A stretch of DNA of 64,000 nucleotides, from contig NZ_JAFFQR010000029.1 in NCBI RefSeq assembly GCF_020736845.1, positions 1 to 64,000 of the forward strand. The letters run 5' to 3'. The stretch comes from Paenibacillus farraposensis (GTDB lineage Bacteria > Bacillota > Bacilli > Paenibacillales > Paenibacillaceae). The position numbers were made by a program, and so were the translations under genes. Below, piece after piece: positions 25,533 through 35,019 of this stretch. How positions within the stretch are numbered: position 1 is the stretch's first letter; each line of letters begins with the position of its first letter. The notes under the pieces were generated by a model that saw nothing but the letters and a program-made list of their open reading frames with translations, searched no databases and was not told the origin of the DNA.

Positions 25533-26180
25533 ATCCAATTCCTTTACAAAAAAGCAATTTTATCAAGCTTATCATGATTTAGTTTACCATTCATAATGGC
25601 AGATTAAATATGATTCCCTAATTATAAAAGATTATTTTATCATATTAAAGATGTTCAGACAGCAAATTATATGTGTGAGTTATACGGGCCTCGCTTCTTA
25701 TAGATATTTAACTTGAAAATCCATATACAGAAGCCGAATAATGTTGAAAGAATCGGGGGATATCATGAGTGCCAATCCTTTCTGAGGTCGAATACCAGGA
25801 TGACGCTAAAAAAGGTATCTTACATGCCCATTCAACTTTCTCATTCACTTCTCCTTTCGTTTTAAGAAATTTAGGACTATGTTTCGTTAAAATGGTTCGT
25901 AAGACTTATTATTGAAAATAAGATTTTCGTCCCAGTGTTGTGAAGTTTTTCACAAATATGAATGTAAAATAGAGAGATATATGCATAAAAAATTACGCAA
26001 AAAATCAGAGCTTGCTTGTCCCAAATCATCAGTTTATATGTACGCAGCTTTATAAAATGCATCTTTTTGGAAGTGGGAGATAGAGCGCTTTCAACTTTGG
26101 AAATCACACGGGCGATGATATGATAGGTAATATAGGTATCATACCTTACTTACTAGACAGTCAGTTTGGAGGATTACAGG
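25533..26180. other. Long AT-rich intergenic region
   Basis: The sequence is AT-rich and no gene can be supported. A minus-strand frame at about 25710-25850 reads VEWACKIPFLASSWYSTSER but its start lies too close to the GGAGAAG site. A 76-codon minus ORF (25877-26107) has no family features. It presumably holds the promoters of both flanking genes. Confidence 0.35.
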
Positions 26181-27437
26181 ATGGGGAAACCAAAAAATAC
26201 GAAAACTGCAGCGGTCTGGTCGCTTGTTATTCTGGGGGCGGGCTTTGCGGCTATGCTGCCCTTTCAGCAATATGGCTGGGCTCGCTTGCTGGCTGGTGCT
26301 TTTGAGGCAGGACTTGTCGGGGGACTGGCAGACTGGTTTGCCGTTACCGCATTGTTCCGTCATCCGCTGGGTATTCCAATTCCGCATACGGCGCTACTTC
26401 CTAAGAATAGGGAAAAGCTCACAAATGCATTGGTAAGCACGGTGGAAAACAACCTGCTGGGCAAGGCCAGTATTGAGTCCAAAATTGCCGATATCCGTTT
26501 GGCTGATCTGATGCTGGATGGCGTGGAAAAAGGCTTGCACACGCCGGAAGCGGCGGTATCCATCGATATTCTTGCCAAACGGCTTGTCCAGTCGCTTCCG
26601 CTTGCGGAACTGACTCCGTTCATCGTGGCAGAGATTAAACGGCAGGCGACTAATTTTGACGTCGGACCGTTGCTGGAGGACTTTGCTCGCCAAACCAGCG
26701 AGAAGGGCTATGATCGCCATGCTCTGAATTACACACTGGAGCAGGCCGAGTCATGGCTTCTGAAGCCCGAAACGAGCTACACGCTGGGGGCTCTAGGAAT
26801 GCAGGCTATCAGCGGTATACAGGTAAGCGGGCTGATGCAGTTTGCGTTGAATGCGTTCCTGGGTTACATGAACGAGGAGCGCATGGGTGAAATGATTCGC
26901 CATTTTCTGCTGATTCAGGTAGAAGAACTGCAAAGAGAAGAGCATCCGCGCCGTCAGGCTGTACTGGACGGTCTGAGATCCCAGTTGACTCGATTGGCGA
27001 CAAAGGATACGGTCCAGGAGGGACTGAATGGCTGGAAGAACCGTCTTGTCAAAGCCTGGGAAGGCGATGCATCTGTGCTTGGTCAAATGGAGGAGCTGCG
27101 TGCACGCTTTTTAAAATATATGGAAGACGGAAGCTATGTGCCGACCTATATTTTACCGTTACTAGACCGGATGCTGGCTGATTTGAAAGAGAATACCGGG
27201 CTGTTGGACAAGATCAACTTGCGGATTGTGGAGGGAATTACCCGATTGGTGGAAGCCAACCATAGCCGGATTGGGAATCTGGTACGCGAAAATGTAGATA
27301 AAATGGATAATAAATCTCTCATTGCGTTGATGGAAGACAAGCTGGGTCAGGATTTGCAGTGGATACGTATTAACGGTGCGGTTACAGGCTTCCTGATCGG
27401 TATTGTCCTGACAGGCATCCGAATGCTGATTCATTAA
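26181..27437 (+). CDS. DUF445 family membrane protein
   Basis: This 418-residue protein belongs to DUF445 (YheB/YjiN-like). The N-terminus has two hydrophobic segments and the conserved stretch LVGGLADWFAVTALFRHPLG, followed by IPHTALLPKNREKL. The long middle is helical and the C-terminus ends in another membrane helix (WIRINGAVTGFLIGIVLTGI). I chose the ATG at 26181, nine bases after GGAGGATTACAG; the TTG at 26166 overlaps that ribosome binding site. Members affect envelope or spore properties in Bacillus, but no biochemical role is known. Confidence 0.85.
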   Translation: MGKPKNTKTAAVWSLVILGAGFAAMLPFQQYGWARLLAGAFEAGLVGGLADWFAVTALFRHPLGIPIPHTALLPKNREKLTNALVSTVENNLLGKASIESKIADIRLADLMLDGVEKGLHTPEAAVSIDILAKRLVQSLPLAELTPFIVAEIKRQATNFDVGPLLEDFARQTSEKGYDRHALNYTLEQAESWLLKPETSYTLGALGMQAISGIQVSGLMQFALNAFLGYMNEERMGEMIRHFLLIQVEELQREEHPRRQAVLDGLRSQLTRLATKDTVQEGLNGWKNRLVKAWEGDASVLGQMEELRARFLKYMEDGSYVPTYILPLLDRMLADLKENTGLLDKINLRIVEGITRLVEANHSRIGNLVRENVDKMDNKSLIALMEDKLGQDLQWIRINGAVTGFLIGIVLTGIRMLIH

Positions 27438-27486
27438 AAAGGCTGTGAAACCATGAGGCTATCCATAGAAATAAAAGGGATATAAT

Positions 27487-27541
27487 AAATCGGGCTGCGG
27501 CGTGTTCATCGTTTTAGATGAAGTGCCGCAGCCCGATTTTG
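27487..27541. terminator. Bidirectional intrinsic terminator
   Basis: AAATCGGGCTGCGGC pairs with GCCGCAGCCCGATTTT. A/T runs on both sides let it serve the converging DUF445 and nitroreductase genes. Confidence 0.88.
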
Positions 27542-27590
27542 TTGGATGCTTCCATACTCTCTTGTTCTAAAAGGGGTTCGAGGGATCAGA

Positions 27591-28265
27591 TTACAGAACC
27601 CAGCGTGTGATCTTTTCTAGCGGCTGTCTGGATTTGGCCCGCTTGGGCTCCTGTGCGCGATACCCGAAGGCAGCGATAACCGAAATATCCAGTTGTCCGT
27701 CATCGAGCAGCCCTTCTTCCTCCAGGATGGCATGCACCTGATCGTAGTTAAAGCCCTCAATCGGACAGGAATCAATGCCGATCTGAGCCGCTGCCGTCAT
27801 CATATTGCCCAAGGCGATATAGGTCTGTTTGGAAGCCCAGTCGAATAACGTACGTTCGTTTTCCAGCAGGCGCTGATTTTCACCCTGGAAAATTTTATAG
27901 CGGCCCGTTAGCGAAGCAAAGTCTTCCTCGGACATCCCTTTAACCTCTTTATACATATACTCCACGTAAGGAGAATCATATCGTACATCCTTGCGAGCCA
28001 AAATGAGGACGACATGGCTGGCTTGAGGAATCTGCTTTTGTCCTCCGCTGGAAACGGCAGCCAGCTTTTCTCTCAATGCCTGATTCTGTACGATCACAAA
28101 CTGCCACGGTTCAAAGCCAACGGAACTTGGGGAAAGCCGCCCGGTTTCGAGAATGAATTCAAAATCCTCCTTTGGTATGATGCGTTCAGGATCGAATTCC
28201 TTGGTGGCATGTCTGAACAGAAAAGCATCCAGAATTTCCTGTTTTTTAGCTGATGTATTGGACAT
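27591..28265 (-). CDS. NAD(P)H-dependent nitroreductase family oxidoreductase
   Basis: This 224-residue flavoprotein belongs to the NfsB/YfkO nitroreductase family. FMN-contact segments are FRHATKEFDPE at the start, SPSSVGFEPWQFVIVQN and the C-terminal ISVIAAFGYRA. The enzyme would reduce nitroaromatics or quinones with NAD(P)H in the cytoplasm. An AAAGGAGTACATATT ribosome binding site precedes the ATG. It is monocistronic and ends at a shared terminator. Confidence 0.88.
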   Translation of the reverse strand: MSNTSAKKQEILDAFLFRHATKEFDPERIIPKEDFEFILETGRLSPSSVGFEPWQFVIVQNQALREKLAAVSSGGQKQIPQASHVVLILARKDVRYDSPYVEYMYKEVKGMSEEDFASLTGRYKIFQGENQRLLENERTLFDWASKQTYIALGNMMTAAAQIGIDSCPIEGFNYDQVHAILEEEGLLDDGQLDISVIAAFGYRAQEPKRAKSRQPLEKITRWVL

Positions 28266-28474
28266 AATATGTACTCCTTTCAGATTGGGTTTAGTTGGTA
28301 CTTCATATATTCCCTGCCAATATAATGAGAGCTGATATCGAATATATAGTCATCATATAGAAAGTTTTTTGAGAGAACAAGTACGCACATATTTGTTCCT
28401 TGTTACAGATCTGGGCTATGGATCTACATCCTAACAGAAAGAAGGGGAATAAATGATACATTAAGGCGTTGCTG

Positions 28475-28564
28475 GACTTTATGAGAGACTGGGGTATCTT
28501 TTATGGGGAGCACAATGGCGAACCTGTGGCAACAACGTCCAATTTTGGAAAGCATTTTTGCTAA
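28475..28564 (+). pseudogene. Possible GNAT acetyltransferase fragment
   Basis: A short frame reads DFMRDWGIFYGEHNGEPVAT, then a stop at 28562. The GExxGEPVAT pattern is common in the central sheet of GNAT acetyltransferases. A neighbouring frame over the same bases reads GLYERLGY, also reminiscent of a GNAT C-terminus. There is no start or ribosome binding site. The match is short and could be chance. Confidence 0.3.
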
Positions 28565-28574
28565 GGTGGGATAT

Positions 28575-28627
28575 GAGAAAGCCCGCTGATGATTTCATCC
28601 AAGATGCATGAGATCGTTAACGGGCTG
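28575..28627 (-). terminator. Terminator of the GH18 gene
   Basis: Read on the minus strand, AGCCCGTTAACGAT pairs imperfectly with ATCATCAGCGGGCT, followed by TTCTC. It lies 35 bases after the stop codon. Confidence 0.7.
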
Positions 28628-28660
28628 AATAAGTCCAGGATTATTTTATGAAATCTACAT

Positions 28661-29908
28661 CTATTTAAACTCGATGGCCTCGTTCATTTTCGTCCAAGCT
28701 CTTTCTCCAATGATGCCCAGCCGCCAGATGGCGATGCCTTTAAGGTTATAACGTTTGGCCAGACCAACTTTGGCGTTAACGGTGCTGTCTTTTTCGCTAC
28801 CCATCGAAATCCCCAAAATCAGCTTGTCCCGTGAAGTTTCCTTCAAGGCCAGCTTTATGGCTTCGTCAACTTTGTCCAAAGGCTCAGGCGCTGCCTTTTG
28901 TCCATAATCATAAGCCATGATAATCAAATCGTCCGCCAGCTTGCCCAGTGTTTTATAATCATAACCAGCGTACGAGCTGTTCAAGGGATGCAAAACGACG
29001 GTGAGCTTGAGTCCGGCCTGATGTGCTTTGGCTGACAGATTTTGGATAAAGGCGTTGTAGTCTGAACGTGCTTTGGCTTTATCACCGCTCCAGCCCAGTC
29101 CCTCCAAATCGAGCGTGATACCTTTGAACTGCTTATCGGTGGCGGTGCTGACGATTTGGGAAATGGTCTGTTCTTGCAGCTGCGCATTTTCCAAAATCTT
29201 GGTCAGCTCATGATTGCCGTCAACCGAATAAACCATCAGGTAAGGGGAAGTACCCTGGCTGACTGCCTCCTGTACAATAGACTCTGGCGTTACGGTTCCA
29301 GCAGCTTGAGGCCATTTGTATTCTTTGCCGGTTGTCGTAAACTGTCCGTTCGTATCAATTCGGCTCCAGCCGAAGGCTACTGCGTTAAAATTCGGTATCT
29401 TGGATCGCTGGTCAAAAGAAGATAGCGCATAGAAGCCTACCGTATACATGGCCTCACGCGGCGATGTAATAGAGACCGTTCGTGTAGCCTGATTCCAGTT
29501 CACCGTGGCCCCGAACTGCTGCCCGAAGAAGCTTAACGGGATCATCGTACTGCCACGCACGGTTTGTGGTGGGGCGGACAGTTGCACCATTTGTCCGTCC
29601 ACTGTGGGATTGCGGCTGCCCATTTTCAGCACCACCTGCTTGGTTGCAGAGCCTTGCGGCTTGGTAGCGATGATGCTTTGGCTGGCCGGTTCCCACTTGA
29701 CAGTAATGCCGAGAGCTTCAGATATAGCCCGAAAAGGAACCATGGTCGTGCCGTTCATCACAGCGGGCTGCACAGGGAATGGCAACGGATATCCGTCCAG
29801 CATAATGCTGACCTTGCTCTCCTCTGCATGTGCCAAAGGGCTGTAAAAGCCTGCTGCGGTACTGAGAAAAATAGCGCCAGATAACAGAGCTTTACTTACG
29901 ATTTTCAT
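28661..29908 (-). CDS. Stalk domain plus GH18 chitinase-like secreted protein
   Basis: This 415-residue secreted protein has a signal peptide (KALLSGAIFLSTAAGF, cleavage near AHAEE). A copper-amine-oxidase-N-like 'stalk' domain spans residues 35-150 (VMNGTTMVPFRAISEALGIT and its second half RGSTMIPLSFFGQQFGATVNW), and a glycoside hydrolase 18 barrel spans about 155-415. The GH18 catalytic strand reads FKGITLDLEGL, with Asp267 and Glu269 at the positions of the family Asp-x-Glu. Such proteins act on peptidoglycan or chitin-like polymers in the cell wall, as with spore hydrolase YaaH, but the substrate is not known. It is monocistronic. Confidence 0.88.
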   Translation of the reverse strand: MKIVSKALLSGAIFLSTAAGFYSPLAHAEESKVSIMLDGYPLPFPVQPAVMNGTTMVPFRAISEALGITVKWEPASQSIIATKPQGSATKQVVLKMGSRNPTVDGQMVQLSAPPQTVRGSTMIPLSFFGQQFGATVNWNQATRTVSITSPREAMYTVGFYALSSFDQRSKIPNFNAVAFGWSRIDTNGQFTTTGKEYKWPQAAGTVTPESIVQEAVSQGTSPYLMVYSVDGNHELTKILENAQLQEQTISQIVSTATDKQFKGITLDLEGLGWSGDKAKARSDYNAFIQNLSAKAHQAGLKLTVVLHPLNSSYAGYDYKTLGKLADDLIIMAYDYGQKAAPEPLDKVDEAIKLALKETSRDKLILGISMGSEKDSTVNAKVGLAKRYNLKGIAIWRLGIIGERAWTKMNEAIEFK

Positions 29909-30030
29909 TCTATGATCTCCTATGCTCAGTAGATTGCAAAGCTATTATGCTAGAATCGTGAGGTATCTACCATTTTACCAAAAAAATGATAGATAGGTGA
30001 ATGAGAAAAGCACAGGAAGCGTGATAAGCA

Positions 30031-30068
30031 TAAAAAAGCTGGCAACTGAATGAACAGTGCCAGCTTTT
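30031..30068 (-). terminator. Terminator of the ycnJ-ycnI operon
   Basis: On the minus strand AAAGCTGGCACTG pairs with CAGTTGCCAGCTTT, followed by TTTT, just after the ycnI stop. Confidence 0.88.
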
Positions 30069-30104
30069 GAATGAGCATGTAACGGATGATTACTATAATC
30101 CAGC

Positions 30105-30854
30105 TTATTTACGGCGCTTGAGTGCGATCCCGACAGCTACTACACCAAGCACGACTGCGATAATCGAGAGGATGAGTGCGGTCGTTTGTGCGGCAGAGCC
30201 AGCTGAAGCAGGAGCAGCAGGCGCGGCCTCGGTAGCAGGGCTTGAAGCGGGCGCAGGGCTACTGCTATCTTTAGCCGTGTCTGTGCCCGTATGGCCTGCT
30301 GCGGTGCCCGCCGAATCGTGCCCGCTGTCTGCGGCAGGACCAGGAGCTTCGGATGTCGCCTCTGCCGTTATTTTGGTAATGGAATGAGGAGTGCTGCTTC
30401 CTTCGTCGCCTGTCCATTCCACGATGCTTCCGTCATTGTAATACTGGAAGGCGTTCCAGGCAGCCTCGGTATTCTGGTCCGCATTTTGCGCGACAAAGCT
30501 GAAACGCTGGTATTGGCCTGCTTGAATCCCGGCTTTTTCCGTCGTCCAGGTGACGGTAGTTACTTTGCCGGAGCTGTCCTTTTCCGTTTCTACTTTCCAA
30601 CCCGGTACAGGCTCATATTGCTTGAAAGCGACCTCTTTCGGAATCTTCAAAGCGATCTTGGTGGTTGGGATGTTTTTTTCTACAGGTACCTTCAGCGTGT
30701 ATGTTTCCCACGCATTAGGCTGTGAAACGGAAGGCTTAACCGTCACGTGCGCACTGGCCATACCTGCAAAAAGCAAGGCACCTGCTGTAATCAGGCCTGC
30801 GGACGCCGCAAACCTGGAAAATCTGGATTTCATTGATTGAATCGCTGTATTCAT
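30105..30854 (-). CDS. ycnI: YcnI family copper-binding protein (DUF1775)
   Basis: This 249-residue protein has a signal peptide ending ASAHVTVKP, so the mature N-terminus would begin with His, the copper ligand described for YcnI. The DUF1775 domain (about 40-180) includes WETYTLKVPVEKNIPTTKI and YQRFSFVAQNAD. An Ala/Pro-rich linker and a C-terminal membrane helix with a KRRK tail anchor it. I chose the ATG at 30854, ten bases after AAAGGAG; the in-frame ATG at 30875 contains that site. It is the second gene of a two-gene copper operon with ycnJ. In B. subtilis the set ycnKJI serves copper acquisition under copper limitation; no ycnK repressor is seen here. Confidence 0.88.
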   Translation of the reverse strand: MNTAIQSMKSRFSRFAASAGLITAGALLFAGMASAHVTVKPSVSQPNAWETYTLKVPVEKNIPTTKIALKIPKEVAFKQYEPVPGWKVETEKDSSGKVTTVTWTTEKAGIQAGQYQRFSFVAQNADQNTEAAWNAFQYYNDGSIVEWTGDEGSSTPHSITKITAEATSEAPGPAADSGHDSAGTAAGHTGTDTAKDSSSPAPASSPATEAAPAAPASAGSAAQTTALILSIIAVVLGVVAVGIALKRRK

Positions 30855-30911
30855 ATTTATTTCGCTCCTTTTCATGTGAGGATTTTTCAAAATCCTGAAG
30901 TCATAAAATGA

Positions 30912-32627
30912 TTACTTTTTCCCGCCTACGTGTAGGGTAAAATCAGCATCTACCGCATCAAGAGATGCCGTCAGGGCGTGTACTTTTACAATCCATGTCC
31001 CTTTAGCGGTCATCAATTCCTGGCTGTGGAAGGGCTGCTGCTTCACAGGGAGGACGAATTCCTGATGAGTCTGGTCAGGGTCTGCCGGAACGAGCGTCAA
31101 TGTAACCTGCTGAATCCCGGAAACCGCAGCCCCTTGGCTATCCTGAATCGTTACTTTAAATTCATTGCGGCCCACAGTATTGGGGCTGACCGCTAGCGTC
31201 ACATGATACTCGCCTGTAGCGTGAGTCTCCTCGAATGGTACAGCAGGTGCCTGACCGGGTGACAGGTGGGTGAGCGCCGCAGCGAGCAGCATGACGAGCA
31301 GGCCAGTGCCCAGCTCCGCACGCAACCCTCCGGCGGCGCGTTTGGCCGCCGCCGCTTGTCGCGCGCTGCGGAACTGGCTGGCTGCGAAGACCAGCATGAT
31401 CAGCAGCAGCGCTATTTTCCCGAGCAGAACGAGTCCGTAGGACGTGTTCAGCAGCAAGGAGGGGGCCGGGACGTACAGCACGGCCCCATATATACCGGTG
31501 GCGAGCAGCACCGCCACCATAGCTATGCCCCAGCCGGCGAAGCGGCGAAGGGCAGCTTGCTGCAGAGCTGTCCGCTCGGACACGGACAGTTCTGGCCCGG
31601 CAACGGGCAGGCACACGGCCATAACGGCAAGTGAGCCAATCCAGAAGGCCGCCGCCGCGAAATGGAGGAAATCGGCGACGATGGCTGGAGCCGGATGGGC
31701 AGCCGCTGCCGGATGGCCGACAAAGGTCTTGGACAGCACAAGACTGAGTGTTAGGATGACAGAGATGTTGCCCCAAAGACAGCGCTGACGGATGGATATG
31801 CTGTGATCCAGCGCGTAAATCAGCGTTACGCTCAGCAGCAATACGAGAATCATCTGGATAAACCAGATTTGTCCTGCCCCTGTATACTGGAGCGCTTCTC
31901 CCAGAATCGGGAGTGTAAAGCCCTCTCTGATGGAAACCCCGGCATCCCATGATGCCTGAAGCGGCAGGCTGATCAAAATCGCGGCAGACGTTATGCCGTA
32001 GCCGCTCCATAGCAGCATAGTCCAGCGGGGCAACGCTGCAGATGATCGTTGGTCAAGCTCCTGCAATGCCCTTGCATCCTTGTCCCGGCTCAAGCCGGGT
32101 AGGACGAACAAACGGAAGCAAAGCGCTCCAAAAAGGAGTGATATTCCTATGTAAAGGAACCAACGGACAGTAATTAAGTCAAGTCGTGATGCTATTGATC
32201 CTTCAGATGCGGCAGTCTCGTTTGTATATGGATTGGAGCCACTACCGACTTGAAAGGGAATCACGCCGCTCACTGGATGCCCGTCTGCGGACAAAGCTCT
32301 CCAATTGACGGTATAAATTCCATGTTTCATGCCCGGAACCAGCTGGATTTCCATGGTGTCATTGTGCTCCGGGGTGAGTTGTGCTTTTCCTGTATCGACC
32401 CGCTTGCCTGTTTCATCGGTCACCTTGATGGACATAAAGGCAGACTGCAAATCTTCATTAAAGGTGATCGTCACCTGTGAAGGCGACTTGTCCAAAACCT
32501 GATTTTCGGCCGGACTGGATTTAACGATAAATGCATGAGCCCATGTTGAATGGGGAAACAGGATCAGAAGCGGTAGACACAGTAACAGAAGACAAGCCAC
32601 ACGGGCCGGTCTGGACTGATACAACAT
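30912..32627 (-). CDS. ycnJ: Copper transport protein, CopC-CopD fusion (YcnJ)
   Basis: This 571-residue protein carries a signal peptide, then a CopC domain (residues 31-130: HAFIVKSSPAENQVLDKSPS, ADGHPVSGVIPFQVG) whose mature start is the copper-binding His. A CopD membrane domain of about eight helices spans 155-430, including conserved HPAAAAHPAPAIVADFLHFA. A C-terminal YtkA-like extracellular domain completes it (GEYHVTLAVSPNTVGRNEFK). In Bacillus, YcnJ imports copper under limitation. It is followed after 57 bases by ycnI. A GAAAGGTGATTTC ribosome binding site precedes the ATG. The copper-limitation role is family-based; the neighbouring csoR-copZA genes handle copper excess. Confidence 0.9.
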   Translation of the reverse strand: MLYQSRPARVACLLLLCLPLLILFPHSTWAHAFIVKSSPAENQVLDKSPSQVTITFNEDLQSAFMSIKVTDETGKRVDTGKAQLTPEHNDTMEIQLVPGMKHGIYTVNWRALSADGHPVSGVIPFQVGSGSNPYTNETAASEGSIASRLDLITVRWFLYIGISLLFGALCFRLFVLPGLSRDKDARALQELDQRSSAALPRWTMLLWSGYGITSAAILISLPLQASWDAGVSIREGFTLPILGEALQYTGAGQIWFIQMILVLLLSVTLIYALDHSISIRQRCLWGNISVILTLSLVLSKTFVGHPAAAAHPAPAIVADFLHFAAAAFWIGSLAVMAVCLPVAGPELSVSERTALQQAALRRFAGWGIAMVAVLLATGIYGAVLYVPAPSLLLNTSYGLVLLGKIALLLIMLVFAASQFRSARQAAAAKRAAGGLRAELGTGLLVMLLAAALTHLSPGQAPAVPFEETHATGEYHVTLAVSPNTVGRNEFKVTIQDSQGAAVSGIQQVTLTLVPADPDQTHQEFVLPVKQQPFHSQELMTAKGTWIVKVHALTASLDAVDADFTLHVGGKK

Positions 32628-32806
32628 GCCTGTGAAATCACCTTTCTCTCGGTTATTTGAAGCGAGGTTATCCTCATGGGTAACATTTTATACGGAAAAA
32701 CCAATTTCTATTTTAATCATAGTGCAAATAGCCTGAATAGATGGGGCGAATTATGACATTTATATGAAATTTAAAATAAATCAGTATATTTCAAGTGCCA
32801 CTCATA

Positions 32807-32856
32807 TAAAAAACCCCTACCGATATAGAAATCAGGACGATCTCCAACGGTAGAGG
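32807..32856 (-). terminator. Terminator of the GGDEF/HD-GYP gene
   Basis: On the minus strand GCCTCTACCG pairs with CGGTAGGGG across a 25-base loop, followed by TTTTTT. Confidence 0.8.
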
Positions 32857-32890
32857 CAATAAGGCCGAGCATCAAGCATACAAAGAATAT

Positions 32891-34741
32891 TTAGAGGCCT
32901 GTTTCCATGGAATCCATAAAAGCAGGCTGCTTATGCTGAATATAGTGGATAAAAATAGCCGTTAGCTCGGGATCGAATTGGCTGCCTGAGCAGGCGCGCA
33001 GCTCCTCAATGGCCTCCTCAAACGTTTTGGTGGGTTGGTAAGGACGTTCGGTCGTCATTGCATCAAAAGAGTCGATAATTGTCAGCATCCGACACAGCCG
33101 GGGAATTTGCTCACCCTTAAACCCGAACGGATAGCCTCCCCCGTCATAGCGTTCATGATGCAGCTCCACAAAAGGCACCAGATCTATGAATCGCTCGTTC
33201 GCCTCGATGATTCGTTTGCCCCATGTGACATGTGCTTTCACCATCTGCCACTCCTCACAGGACAGCTTCTCTTTTTTATTCAGGATATTCCATGGGATTT
33301 CCAGCTTGCCAATGTCATGAATGAGAGCGCCCAGCGCAAAACGCCGTTTGTCCTCCGGGCCGAGCTGAAGCACTTCGCTCATGTCTGCTGCATATCTGAA
33401 TACCCGTTTGGAATGCTTGAAGGTATTGATATCCTTGTGCAAAAACAGATTAAGCTGCTGCTCAATATCACGAATATCCTGTCCCAGGTCGACTTCGCGT
33501 TCCACTTCATTGAAGCTGCCGTGCATATAAACGATATTTTTCCCCTGTTTTTTGGCGTAATACAGTGCTTTATCCGCCAGATCGACCAGTTGTGATTTAT
33601 CGTAGATGTCGATGCGGTTTTGTGCAATGCCTGCGGAGAAGGACAAGCAGCCGTGCGGGAAAATTTCCACGCCCTCGTAGCGGGAATCATTCAGCTTTTT
33701 TCGGATGGCATTGACCATTTCGTAAGCTTGCTCGGCGGTATATTCCGGCATAAGGAGGGTGAATTCTTCTCCGCCATAGCGGGATACAGTGATGGGAGTG
33801 CCGGCGGTTTCCTTTTTTAAAAATTCACCGAGGAATCCCAGCAGTTGGTCGCCCTTGAGGTGGCCAAAGTGATCATTGTATTTTTTGAAATCGTCAATAT
33901 CAATTAAAGCCAAACTGAGCGGGGTATTTTGGGATTTGGACGTACTCAGCTCAGTTTCAAGTGTATTTTCAAAATAGCTGTGATTATAAAGTCCTGTTCT
34001 GCGGTCCATATTGGCCTTTTCCTCGATTTCGCGGTACATCGTGAACATCTGTTTGAACGCGTGAGACAGGAGCATACTTAGTCCCAGGACCAGCAGAAGC
34101 CCCAAAATGCCGTTGTAATAGATCAGTGTAGTCAACACAAGGGACAGAATGAGGGTACATAGATATACGAGCAGGGATTCAGCCAAGAAAGCCTGCTTTA
34201 GCTCATTGAAGGACCCTTTGTATGCAATATAAAAATAGATCCCCAGTGTAATTGTATTCACCGCAAAGTAGCAGATCAGCGCGAGCAGGTAGGAATTGAA
34301 GTGTTCGGCGTTCAAAGCCCCCTGTGTTCCGCCGGTTAGCTCAAATACGGTTGAAGACAGGAAAATGGAAATCGCGTAAATGGAAAAATTGACGGTATGC
34401 TTCCACCAGGACAGCTTTTTATGCCGGAACGCGGCAATGATTGCACTCAGCAGCAAAACCAGTATGGCCATTTCGATGCCATGCACAAAAATACAAGCAA
34501 GGTACACGGAGGAGTCCATGGACTGCTTGTTACTGGCCGGTGGTAGCTGGAAGGTAAAATGCTCCAGAATCAGAACTGCTCCCAATAGGGAATAGATCGT
34601 GACCCACTCTGTTGTCGAGTAGTACAAAAAGGACCAGTGGTTCGTATACAACAGGACGACCACGCCTGCCGTACATATGAGAAACACGTATATTCCCGTC
34701 GCGGTAACCCGTTCTTGCAGCTTTTTTAATAAACTCATCAT
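32891..34741 (-). CDS. Membrane GGDEF plus HD-GYP domain protein
   Basis: This 616-residue protein combines at least six membrane helices (about residues 15-230), a diguanylate cyclase domain (about 245-400) and an HD-GYP phosphodiesterase domain (about 430-600). The GGDEF box reads GGEEF at 323-327, an active-type motif, preceded by the LALIDIDDFKKYND strand. The HD pair is His475-Asp476 (LIHDIGKLEIP), and HHERYDGGGYPFG supplies the GYP-type ligands. It could both make and break cyclic di-GMP, or use one domain for regulation. I chose the ATG at 34741 because CAGGAGAAGAA is just upstream. The genes before it encode a 31-residue peptide and a DUF5317 protein, a neighbourhood known in Bacillota and Clostridia. 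Confidence 0.9.
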   Translation of the reverse strand: MMSLLKKLQERVTATGIYVFLICTAGVVVLLYTNHWSFLYYSTTEWVTIYSLLGAVLILEHFTFQLPPASNKQSMDSSVYLACIFVHGIEMAILVLLLSAIIAAFRHKKLSWWKHTVNFSIYAISIFLSSTVFELTGGTQGALNAEHFNSYLLALICYFAVNTITLGIYFYIAYKGSFNELKQAFLAESLLVYLCTLILSLVLTTLIYYNGILGLLLVLGLSMLLSHAFKQMFTMYREIEEKANMDRRTGLYNHSYFENTLETELSTSKSQNTPLSLALIDIDDFKKYNDHFGHLKGDQLLGFLGEFLKKETAGTPITVSRYGGEEFTLLMPEYTAEQAYEMVNAIRKKLNDSRYEGVEIFPHGCLSFSAGIAQNRIDIYDKSQLVDLADKALYYAKKQGKNIVYMHGSFNEVEREVDLGQDIRDIEQQLNLFLHKDINTFKHSKRVFRYAADMSEVLQLGPEDKRRFALGALIHDIGKLEIPWNILNKKEKLSCEEWQMVKAHVTWGKRIIEANERFIDLVPFVELHHERYDGGGYPFGFKGEQIPRLCRMLTIIDSFDAMTTERPYQPTKTFEEAIEELRACSGSQFDPELTAIFIHYIQHKQPAFMDSMETGL

Positions 34742-34828
34742 TTCTTCTCCTGTCTTGTCGTATCTAGATGTCAAAACTACCAGGGGTGAGTGGATAATTT
34801 ACAATATTGTAATCGAAAATTTCACATG

Positions 34829-34858
34829 AAAAAACAGGCCGGAATCCAGCCTGTTTTG
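34829..34858 (-). terminator. Terminator after the 31-residue peptide gene
   Basis: On the minus strand AACAGGCTGG pairs with CCGGCCTGTT, followed by TTTT. It separates the DUF5317/peptide transcript from the GGDEF/HD-GYP gene. Confidence 0.8.
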
Positions 34859-34889
34859 TGGAGCCTGTGCTCCTTTTTTTTATCGGTCA

Positions 34890-34985
34890 CTAGCCCCCAA
34901 TTTTGTAACCGGAAGTCAAAGCGATTATGACAGAAGCGACGATAATAGAGTTGATAATCACACGGGAATATTTCAAGTTTTTCAT
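34890..34985 (-). CDS. 31-residue single-pass membrane peptide, unknown function
   Basis: This short frame runs from ATG 34985 to TAG 34890. It is preceded by AAGGGAGGGAATCC, an excellent ribosome binding site with proper spacing. The product begins MKNLKYSRVIINSI, continues as a hydrophobic helix and ends with SGYKIGG. It starts 34 bases after the DUF5317 stop and is followed by a terminator 31 bases after its own stop, so it looks like a true last cistron. I recognise no family. A basic N-terminus followed by one helix fits a small membrane regulator or membrane-protein partner, for example of DUF5317. Confidence 0.65.
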   Translation of the reverse strand: MKNLKYSRVIINSIIVASVIIALTSGYKIGG

Positions 34986-35019
34986 TGGATTCCCTCCCTT
35001 CCTTGGAATATGGTACGCT

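Noticed and set aside
25877..26107. 76-codon minus-strand ORF in the AT-rich spacer
   Set aside because: No ribosome binding site and low-complexity composition.
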